NCBI GenBank assembly: GCA_964502665.1
Contig: CAZCXP010000144.1
Span: forward strand, 1-6,126
Direction: 5' to 3'
DNA: 6,126 bases
From: SOKG01 sp964502665
Lineage (GTDB): Bacteria; Chloroflexota; Dehalococcoidia; SZUA-161
Position numbers and translations under genes: made by a program. Every line of letters begins with the position of its first letter. Within the stretch, counting starts at the first letter, position 1. The notes below the pieces were generated by a model. That model worked only from the letters and a program-made list of their open reading frames with translations, did no database searches and was not told where the DNA came from. Shown here one piece after another: positions 1 to 5,105 of this stretch.

Positions 1-2
1 TG

Positions 3-110
3 GGAGCGGAACTCAGCGCCGAGTACGGCCGTATGCGCGAGGGGGTGGGCCGGGGTATCCTTTTGGAAGCGAGGCCGGTAGAGCCTCAAGAGGCGCAGAA
101 AGGGGACTGA
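3..110 (+). CDS. 3' end of an unrecognised protein gene (partial)
   Basis: The frame beginning at base 3 is open from the left edge to a TGA at 108-110 and gives the last 35 residues of a protein. The codons are rich in G/C third positions and the product is charged and ordinary in composition: it starts GAELSAEYGRMREGVG and ends PQEAQKGD. This reads better as protein than the overlapping frame 2 (open to 256) or the leftward frame over 13-339. I do not recognise the family, and 35 C-terminal residues are too few for a domain call. The start lies outside the window. No intrinsic terminator with a U-run is visible just after the stop. Confidence 0.45.
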   Translation, partial: GAELSAEYGRMREGVGRGILLEARPVEPQEAQKGD

Positions 111-255
111 CGGGAATGGAGCCATTTATGGCAATGGTCTCCGACCCCATATTCACTGCCGTTCTTTGCAATATGTCAAACAGCCCTGTCGTGAGCTTGC
201 ATTGCCCCGTTTTCTTCACCTTGGCCAACTTGGCCCCGAAGCTCTGCCCGCGGTA

Positions 256-284
256 TTGACATCTCTTGACAAACGTAGTATAAG
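256..284 (+). promoter_or_regulatory. Sigma70-like promoter reading into the DnaA-box cluster
   Basis: A perfect -35 hexamer TTGACA (256-261) is followed after 17 bp by TATAAG (279-284), a 5/6 match to the -10 consensus. Transcription would start near 291. A second TTGACA lies 10 bp downstream (266-271), but nothing at the right distance makes a good -10 for it. The expected start falls inside the cluster of DnaA-like boxes, so DnaA binding would be expected to affect this promoter. No convincing protein gene follows for several hundred bases, so the transcript, if made, would be non-coding or a leader. Confidence 0.55.
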
Positions 285-286
285 GT

Positions 287-350
287 CGTGGAAAAGGTGT
301 GGAAAACCTAGCTGGGCATGTGGATAACCTGCCCAACATAACGTGGAAAA
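287..350 (+). promoter_or_regulatory. Cluster of four DnaA-box-like 9-mers
   Basis: Four 9-mers lie in the same orientation within 64 bp: CGTGGAAAA (287-295), TGTGGAAAA (298-306), TGTGGATAA (319-327) and CGTGGAAAA (342-350). TGTGGATAA is the exact reverse complement of the consensus DnaA box TTATCCACA; the others differ from it by one or two bases. Their start-to-start distances are 11, 21 and 23 bp, close to whole helical turns, so bound DnaA would sit on roughly one face of the DNA. I saw no comparable cluster elsewhere in the window. It could be part of a chromosomal origin or a DnaA-regulated promoter. No dnaA, dnaN, rpmH or parAB gene is visible here, so origin function is inference. Confidence 0.6.
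313..335. repeat. Inverted repeat framing the consensus DnaA box
   Basis: TGGGCA (313-318) and TGCCCA (330-335) form a perfect 6-bp inverted repeat separated by 11 bp. The spacer starts with the consensus DnaA box TGTGGATAA (319-327). The half-sites are 17 bp apart, which suits a dimeric helix-turn-helix regulator. The symmetry could also be chance. Confidence 0.35.
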
Positions 351-455
351 CTCATGCAGGTTTGGAGGAATAGTCAGCTTAAGGGAAGATATGATAAGTT
401 GACGGAACCGAGTTGTATTTAGTATAGACGCGGACGCACTCGCTCACCACGTACT

Positions 456-472
456 CCCCCGCAGGGCGGGGG
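456..472. repeat. GC-rich hairpin related to the right-end repeat
   Basis: CCCCCGC (456-462), loop AGG, GCGGGGG (466-472) make a perfect 7-bp stem. No T-run follows on either strand, so it is not a standard intrinsic terminator. The same CCCCCGC/GCGGGGG arms occur at 6061-6078. The flank just before this hairpin (441-450, GCTCACCACG) resembles the body of a widespread type of dispersed palindromic intergenic repeat. I read it as a degenerate copy of such an element. Confidence 0.4.
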
Positions 473-489
473 CTAGTCGGCTCTTAATC

Positions 490-520
490 CAGAGCAATCT
501 ATTGCTCGCATTTCGCTCTG
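490..520. other. Two mutually exclusive hairpins
   Basis: CAGAGC (490-495) can pair with GCTCTG (515-520). Alternatively GAGCAA (492-497) can pair with TTGCTC (502-507). The two stems share GAGC at 492-495, so only one can form at a time. Competing structures are typical of attenuators and switches, but no ligand-binding core, U-run or downstream ribosome site is recognisable here. It may be coincidence. Confidence 0.25.
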
Positions 521-893
521 CTCCCACTGAGGGGCAGACCCTCGTAACAGGCATTCTGGGCCATTTGGTTCGCAGAAGGCTTGTGCACCCCAGATCCTAA
601 TATTGCCTAGGAGTGAGGAATCGTTTGGAAGCAAGACTGGACGTTCAGAAGAAGCGGTCGTTTGGGGAATATGTTACAGAGCGCGTTGGTCGGATTGTTG
701 CTCAAGCCTATGCTTGGTGGATTGCTCGGTTTGGCTAGCATTGGGCCGACTATGCGGATACACTCAAGACCACTGCATGCCAGGAGCCGGCCAAATGCGT
801 TCGGTTGGCGGCACGGAAATAGCAGAAAGGGTGGAGGATTTCCAGCATCCCAATTGCGCTCCTTGGAAACAATGCGCAGTCGTCACTCAAGTG

Positions 894-1244
894 CTACAAA
901 CGTATAACCGTCCTTCTTAGCCATCGCAAATCATCTCTGAACACCATCAGCATACGGGTTCTCTTTGGAAGCGCCGAGCCCTTGATGTCATTTGAACCGT
1001 TCACGGTTCCCATCGGGGCATGTGCTCGGTGTATGCCGTGCTCCTGCAACACACGATTCACCAGCTCATGCGCAATCTCCGTCGGCGACACGGACTCAGA
1101 CAAGCCCGGCGGTTGCTGCTCCTTCGAAGGGTTGTGGGGCAAGGGGTCCGTCGTGATTTCCTCACGTTGTTCCACAAACTTCCTCGTCTCGTTGATCAAA
1201 AGGCCAACAAGCGGAGCGATACCTTCGTACATCTCCGCATTCAC
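894..1244 (-). CDS. Small hypothetical protein, 116 aa
   Basis: I do not recognise this protein. I chose GTG at 1244 because AAGGTGA (1257-1251) sits 6 bases upstream. The slightly longer GTG at 1250 would abut that site, and ATG at 1232 is another option. The product has a mixed hydrophobic/charged N-terminus (residues 1-30), a Pro/Ser-rich hydrophilic stretch (33-53), a probable helix (about 54-70, TEIAHELVNRVLQEHG), and a basic C-terminus rich in Arg and Trp (94-116). There is no signal peptide or membrane span. The opposite-strand frame over the same bases is Cys/Ser-rich and looks like its shadow. A minus-strand promoter candidate at 1381-1415 would serve it, leaving a leader of about 130 nt. 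It is divergent from the glycerate kinase gene, so a regulator or accessory role is possible, but nothing in the sequence shows function. Confidence 0.4.
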   Translation of the reverse strand: MNAEMYEGIAPLVGLLINETRKFVEQREEITTDPLPHNPSKEQQPPGLSESVSPTEIAHELVNRVLQEHGIHRAHAPMGTVNGSNDIKGSALPKRTRMLMVFRDDLRWLRRTVIRL

Positions 1245-1380
1245 GGTCACTCACCTTGATAAAAAGAGTCTAGTCTTCTGGGCCTAGCGTGTTCAATCCC
1301 ACTTACGTCCCAAGTAAGGTGACTATTTAGTACCAGCTACTGGCGATCCTATGTCGTGGCTCTAGCTGATAGCATCTTCC

Positions 1381-1415
1381 ATTATATTATAGACGAGGAC
1401 AGGAGCAGGAAACAA
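1381..1415 (-). promoter_or_regulatory. Candidate promoter for the small leftward gene
   Basis: On the minus strand an exact TATAAT (1391-1386) is overlapped by a second exact TATAAT (1386-1381). A weak -35, TTGTTT (1415-1410), lies 18 bp upstream of the first. The -10 is strong but the -35 is poor, so an activator or only low activity is likely. It faces away from the rightward promoter at 1434-1461, making a compact divergent regulatory region. Confidence 0.35.
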
Positions 1416-1433
1416 GTTCGAACTCAGCATACC

Positions 1434-1461
1434 TTGACAGCTCAAAGCGGCGTGTTATCAT
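1434..1461 (+). promoter_or_regulatory. Sigma70-like promoter for the glycerate kinase gene
   Basis: A perfect TTGACA (1434-1439), a 16-bp spacer and TATCAT (1456-1461, 5/6 match to TATAAT) point rightward. The expected start is near 1468, leaving a leader of about 75 nt before the TTG start codon at 1544. No other promoter of this quality lies closer to the gene. Confidence 0.6.
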
Positions 1462-1470
1462 TTGCCACAC

Positions 1471-1543
1471 GGAGATAGGGTGCTGGGCGTACAGCTTCGT
1501 CAAAGGCTGAGACAATGAACCCTGGCTGATGAGGAGTCTGTAA
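1471..1543 (+). promoter_or_regulatory. Structured leader with partial TPP-aptamer-like motifs, plus ribosome site
   Basis: The leader has AGGGTGC (1477-1483), then GGCTGAGA (1505-1512), then ACCCT (1519-1523). AGGGT and ACCCT are complementary and would enclose the other elements. This order resembles the pyrimidine-sensing half of the TPP (thi-box) riboswitch, including its CUGAGA core. The second half, with its conserved GCG-AGGGA end, is missing, and the P3 stem is poor, so a working riboswitch is unlikely. Two other small helices are possible (GCTG 1482-1485 with CAGC 1492-1495; GCTT 1494-1497 with AGGC 1504-1507). The ribosome site GAGGAG (1531-1536) lies 7 bases before TTG and settles the start. 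Confidence 0.2.
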
Positions 1544-2680
1544 TTGAAGATAGTAATTGCGCCTCAATCTTTTAAGGGAAGCCTTAGCGCGCTGGAAGTG
1601 GCTCAGGCTATGGCTCTGGGGATTAAACGTGTTCTTCCTGATGCCGAAACGGTCACGGTGCCCATGGCCGATGGTGGGGCGGGGACAGTGGAGGCCCTGG
1701 TCGATGCTACACGTGGACAGATTATCACCACGGATGTGACAGGACCTTTGGGGGACGGTATCACGGCTGAGTGGGGGATTCTGGGTGATATGGTTACCGG
1801 TATCATAGAGGCAGCGGCTGCCTCAGGTATAACACTGGTACCGCGAGGGAAGCTGAATCCCCTTATTACGACAACATACGGGACAGGAGAACTGATTCGG
1901 GCGGCCCTTAATGCTGGATGCCGCAAGTTGATCGTCGGGATCGGTGACACCGCTACCAACGATGGTGGTGCCGGGATGGCCCAGGCCCTTGGGGTGAGGT
2001 TGCTGGATAACAGAGGGAAGGAGTTGCCCAGGGGTGGGGCTGCGCTGGCCAGGTTGGACAGGATAGATGTCTCTGGGCTTGACCATCGCCTAGCCGAATG
2101 CCAGGTTGTATCGGCATGTGATGTCACCAACCCCCTGTGTGGTGAGTGGGGGGCCTCGGCAGTCTATGGCCCCCAGAAGGGGGCCTCAGAGGAGATGTGC
2201 CGACGTTTGGACGAGGCACTATGGCATTATGCCGGGGTAATCAAGGCTGATCTGGGTATTGAGGTTATGGACCTGCCCGGGGCGGGGGCTGCGGGGGGGC
2301 TGGGGGCGGGGTTGGTGGCCTTTTTAGGAGCTGAGCTGCTACCCGGTATAGACATAGTCATCGAGTCCGTGGGGCTTGTAGACCGTCTAGGGGATGCATC
2401 GCTGGTTTTCACGGGTGAAGGCAGAATAGACGGCCAAACGCTGTTCGGCAAAACTGTGTCGGGTGTCGTTGCTAAGGCAAAGGCGTTGCGCATACCGACC
2501 GTGGCTATCGTGGGTGAGGTTGCTGCTGGCAGCGATGTCTACCGTAGTGGAGTAGATGCGGTATTTAGCATAGCACCGGGCCCTATTAGCTTGGAACAGT
2601 CTATGGCCGATGCCGCCAGCTTGATCGCTGATGCTGCCGAGCGAGCCACGAGATTAATCCTGATAAGGCTGGACAGGTAA
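1544..2680 (+). CDS. Glycerate 2-kinase (GarK/GlxK family)
   Basis: This is a cytoplasmic kinase expected to phosphorylate D-glycerate with ATP to 2-phosphoglycerate, feeding glyoxylate- or hydroxypyruvate-derived carbon into lower glycolysis. At 378 residues it has the normal family length. Family motifs appear in order: APQSFKGSLSA (6-16), PMADGGAGT (40-48), GTGELI (113-118), GIGDTATNDGGAGMAQALG (132-150), CDVTNPLCG (192-200) leading into YGPQKGA (208-214), PGAGAAGGLGAG (245-256), and TGEGRIDGQTLFGKTVSGV (290-308). Two departures stand out. The usual ADGGEGT has Ala at 46 in place of Glu, and the usual GIGGSATND reads GIGDTATND. The start is TTG at 1544, backed by GAGGAG 7 bases upstream; no better in-frame start is seen. 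The gene has its own promoter (1434-1461). The next gene begins 124 bp downstream on the same strand. The family call is firm; glycerate specificity rests on family knowledge, since these kinases act on glycerate. Confidence 0.93.
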   Translation: MKIVIAPQSFKGSLSALEVAQAMALGIKRVLPDAETVTVPMADGGAGTVEALVDATRGQIITTDVTGPLGDGITAEWGILGDMVTGIIEAAAASGITLVPRGKLNPLITTTYGTGELIRAALNAGCRKLIVGIGDTATNDGGAGMAQALGVRLLDNRGKELPRGGAALARLDRIDVSGLDHRLAECQVVSACDVTNPLCGEWGASAVYGPQKGASEEMCRRLDEALWHYAGVIKADLGIEVMDLPGAGAAGGLGAGLVAFLGAELLPGIDIVIESVGLVDRLGDASLVFTGEGRIDGQTLFGKTVSGVVAKAKALRIPTVAIVGEVAAGSDVYRSGVDAVFSIAPGPISLEQSMADAASLIADAAERATRLILIRLDR

Positions 2681-2804
2681 TCGACCTCCCCAATATTCTC
2701 AGGACGATCTCTTCAGAATCGACATATCCCGGGGGTATTGACTTGCCTCCGCTTTTCTGGTTAGCTAGTGAAGAAGATGCTATTCAGCCTGGAGGTTTGG
2801 AATC

Positions 2805-3791
2805 ATGGCGAAAGTCTTCTATGACCAGGACGCGGATCTGGACTTTCTAAGCGACAAGACCATCGGTGTGATCGGCTACGGCAATCAGGGACGGGCCCAG
2901 GCCCTCAACTTGAGGGACAGCGGGTTGAAGGTTATTGTCGGGGTCCGCGCCGACGAGACGCGCGAGCAGGCTGTCGGCGAGGGTTTCGATACGCTCTCGA
3001 TCGGGGAAACGGCGAAGCGGGCCCAGGTGCTGTTGCTGCTCATTCCGGACGAGGTCATGCCGGAAGTATTTGAGACCGAGGTTCTGCCGGGGCTTTCCCA
3101 AGGGAAGGCTCTCTGCTTCGCCTCCGGCTATAACGTCGCCTTTAAACTGATCAAGCCGCCGAGCGGTGTCGATGTTGTCATGGTGGCGCCGCGAATGATA
3201 GGGGCCGGTGTGCGCCAGCGGTACCTGGAGGGAAAGGGCTTCCCCAGTTTCATCGCTGTCCAACAGGACGCAACCGGTGATGCGCTCAAGACCACACTCG
3301 CAATCGCCAAGGGGATCGGCTCCACCAGAAGCGGTGTCATGCTCCTCACATTCGCCCAGGAGGCCGAGCTGGACCTTTTCACCGAACAGGGCTTCGGCCC
3401 CGCGTTCGGCCAGGTCCTGATGTCGGCCATCCAGACCCTCCTTGATGCCGGCTATCCGGTGGAAGCGGTGATGACCGAACTGATCCTCTCGGGAGAGTTC
3501 GCCTACTCCATGCAGAAGATCGTCGAGATGGGATTCTTCCCGCAGATGGATCTCCACTCCCATACCTCCCAGTACGGCTCCATGACCCGTTCCGCGCGTT
3601 ACATGATTCCGCAGATATCCCAGACCATGCAGGCTGTTCTCGAGGAGATTCGGTCCGGGGCCTTCGCCAGGGAATGGGAGGCTGAGCAGAAGGCAGGGCT
3701 TCCTGTGTTCAGTCAAATCAAGGAGCTGAGGAACCAGCACCCCATTGCCGAGTGGGAGCGCGTAACCCGTGAGGCGTTCCACCTGGATTGA
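2805..3791 (+). CDS. Ketol-acid reductoisomerase-like protein with altered active site
   Basis: The 328-residue protein has the length and two-domain plan of class I KARI (IlvC): an N-terminal Rossmann domain (about 1-180) with GYGNQG at 24-29, and a C-terminal knotted helical domain (about 181-328). True KARI uses Mg and NAD(P)H to isomerise and reduce acetolactate in valine/isoleucine synthesis. Here key residues differ. The FAHG motif reads FASG (Ser107 for the catalytic His), APKAPG reads APRMIG (Arg130 for Lys), and of the Glu pair in ECLHE only the first is kept (Glu225, with Ser at 229). Asp190 and Glu194 of the DLF-x-EQ motif remain. The loop after beta-2 (48-53) carries Asp50 and Glu51 where NADPH enzymes have phosphate-binding residues, which hints at NADH use. 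The sequence otherwise seems intact, so a different substrate is more likely than decay. The start ATG has GGAGGT (2791-2796) 8 bases upstream. It could be a plain keto-acid reductase; ilvC is not assigned because acetolactate chemistry is doubtful. Confidence 0.85.
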   Translation: MAKVFYDQDADLDFLSDKTIGVIGYGNQGRAQALNLRDSGLKVIVGVRADETREQAVGEGFDTLSIGETAKRAQVLLLLIPDEVMPEVFETEVLPGLSQGKALCFASGYNVAFKLIKPPSGVDVVMVAPRMIGAGVRQRYLEGKGFPSFIAVQQDATGDALKTTLAIAKGIGSTRSGVMLLTFAQEAELDLFTEQGFGPAFGQVLMSAIQTLLDAGYPVEAVMTELILSGEFAYSMQKIVEMGFFPQMDLHSHTSQYGSMTRSARYMIPQISQTMQAVLEEIRSGAFAREWEAEQKAGLPVFSQIKELRNQHPIAEWERVTREAFHLD

Positions 3792-4045
3792 CCGGCGCAA
3801 CGGCGGGTATACGGACTCGTAGAACGACAAGTAGTGACCCCCGAGCTCAAAGGGGACTAATTGTTGTACATTGTGTCCACGCCATGAGCATGGCATAGCC
3901 GCAATAGAGCCCACTGTTTTGCGCTTAGAATACCCGACATACAACTGAAGGCAAGCCAGGTAAGGTGGCATTAGCAGCGCAACACCGTTCAAATCGTCAC
4001 GGCATGTTATTGGCTGCAACACGAATCTGACCAGGGAGGTATGAA

Positions 4046-5077
4046 TTGAAGTATCGAATTCTTGCCTTGGTGCTAGCGGTTTCAGTTTTCGCAACTGGGG
4101 TCCTATCGCTGAGTTGCTGCGGCGAGGAGGAATCCCAACCGTACGGCCCGCCGCAAGTGCACTTTCCGCAGGATGAGGGGGCGCACCCAGGGTTTGGGGT
4201 GGAATGGTGGTATTTGAATTCAAACCTGAGGGATTCGGAGGGCCGTGAGTACACCGCCATGGTGGCCTACTTCGATCCGCCGCTCAGGATCATCTCAATG
4301 TCCGACGTGGAGGCGGAGACCTTCTATCATGAGGTGCCGAGTCTTCAAGAGATGCTCACCGTGACGGCCGACTACGCGGAAGGAGGGCTTGACCTTCGCT
4401 GGGGCAACTTCGATCGCTGGTACCGGACCGACCCGGATTCGCTTTCCTATCATCTTGAGGCGAGCGGTAGAGATGTCGGCCTCAATCTGAACCTGGTGTC
4501 AGGAAAGCACCCACTCCTGGTAGGCGGGGACGGGCTCATCGAATGGACTGAGGGCAGCACATACTACTACTCGCTCACGCGTCTCCAGGTCGAGGGCGAG
4601 ATCGAGATCGCAGGAAAGACGATCGACGTTGAAGGTATCGGCTGGATGGATCACCAGTGGATGGAATCCATGGCCGATAAAGGATGGAACTGGTTCTCCG
4701 TTCAGTTAGACAGTGATACGGAGCTCATCTTCTGGCAGATCGTCAATCCCGACGGCTCCATTGATTCTCGTGATCTGACCATGATCTTCCCCGACGAGTC
4801 CATCTACCATACGGTCGATATCGACTTAGAAATGCTGGATTCATGGGTTTCCCCGGAAACTGGCAAGGAGTATGGTCTTCTCTGGCGACTTGAAGAAGAG
4901 AACCACGACATAGACTTGGAGATCAGCGCGCGGTATCCTGAACAGGAGATCCTGCTGTTTCCGGAGCAGCCGGAGATCGGTTCGCAATTGTGGGAGGGAG
5001 GGACTACTGTATCCGGCCACGTGGCCGGTGAGGCAGTTACCGGGGTCGGATATGCAGAGCTGGTGCCGCCCTCGTAG
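4046..5077 (+). CDS. Exported CrtC/AttH-type lipocalin-like protein
   Basis: The 343-residue product belongs to the CrtC (hydroxyneurosporene synthase/carotenoid 1,2-hydratase)/AttH lipocalin-like family. Signatures in order are H47 with EWWYLNSNL (53-61), YYYSLTRL (173-180), GIGWMDHQW (197-205), and the C-terminal W-EGG-VSG (316-324) and GVGYAELV (333-340), so both barrel repeats seem complete. An export signal with Lys2 and Arg4 and a hydrophobic stretch (5-22) ends at Cys24-Cys25, followed by a charged, Pro/Gly-containing linker. This suggests a lipoprotein, though the residues before Cys24 (SLS) are not a textbook lipobox. The start is TTG at 4046, 6 bases after AGGGAGG (4033-4039); the ATG at 4041 runs into TGA after two codons. 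AttH relatives are often next to ABC transporter permease genes, but none is visible here. Carotenoid hydration should not be assumed, since no carotenoid genes are nearby; a hydrophobic-ligand-binding envelope protein is likelier. Confidence 0.85.
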   Translation: MKYRILALVLAVSVFATGVLSLSCCGEEESQPYGPPQVHFPQDEGAHPGFGVEWWYLNSNLRDSEGREYTAMVAYFDPPLRIISMSDVEAETFYHEVPSLQEMLTVTADYAEGGLDLRWGNFDRWYRTDPDSLSYHLEASGRDVGLNLNLVSGKHPLLVGGDGLIEWTEGSTYYYSLTRLQVEGEIEIAGKTIDVEGIGWMDHQWMESMADKGWNWFSVQLDSDTELIFWQIVNPDGSIDSRDLTMIFPDESIYHTVDIDLEMLDSWVSPETGKEYGLLWRLEEENHDIDLEISARYPEQEILLFPEQPEIGSQLWEGGTTVSGHVAGEAVTGVGYAELVPPS

Positions 5078-5105
5078 AGTGAGAAGAGAGGCCATGTCAA
5101 CGTTC

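Larger units (their letters stand above)
351..893. other. Gene-poor region with hairpins, no convincing gene
   Basis: I find no convincing protein gene, tRNA or rRNA here. A weak promoter-like pair lies at 399-428 (TTGACG, 18 bp, TATAGA). Hairpins occur at 456-472 and 490-520, and GAGGG/CCCTC arms lie near 529-543. The rightward frames at 603-920 and 662-907 give Cys/Trp-rich or low-quality products. A third frame (GTG 613 or TTG 625 to TAG 736-738) gives a more natural-looking peptide of about 40 residues ending AYAWWIARFG. It has a GAGG 6 bases before the TTG, but this is too little to call a gene. The region may be origin-associated spacer, decayed coding sequence, or contain an unknown small RNA. 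Confidence 0.5.

Noticed and set aside
2..256. Rightward frame 2 open from the left edge to TGA at 254-256
   Set aside because: Its first part is Arg/Gly-rich and looks out of frame compared with the 3-110 reading. No homology is recognised and the codon choice is unremarkable.
13..339. 108-codon minus-strand frame
   Set aside because: It overlaps the more protein-like 3-110 frame, the promoter and the DnaA boxes, and has an odd Pro/Thr/Arg-rich composition. I recognise no family.
603..920. 105-codon rightward frame (and 662-907 in another frame)
   Set aside because: Cys/Trp-rich or Arg/Ser-rich products with no domain and poor start context.
62..972. The 9-mer TTTGGAAGC three times (62-70, 624-632, 964-972)
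   Set aside because: The copies are widely spaced with little shared flank, so this is probably chance.
982..1287. 101-codon rightward frame opposite the small leftward gene
   Set aside because: Cys/Ser-rich composition; the opposite frame is more protein-like and has a ribosome site.
1603..2130. 175-codon minus-strand frame inside the glycerate kinase gene
   Set aside because: Pro/Ser/Ala-rich antisense shadow of a conserved gene, with no ribosome site.
2738..2766. TTGACT before the KARI-like gene as a promoter
   Set aside because: At 17 bp the -10 would be TTAGCT, only 2/6 to consensus; other spacings are no better.
3881..3894. GCCATG-AG-CATGGC palindrome after the KARI-like gene
   Set aside because: Short stem, two-base loop and no T-run; not convincing as a terminator or operator.
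2847..4223. 458-codon open frame on the minus strand
   Set aside because: It lies antisense to most of the clearly conserved KARI-like gene and runs into the lipocalin-like gene. Its product is a His/Gly/Leu-rich composition typical of an antisense shadow, with no recognisable domain.
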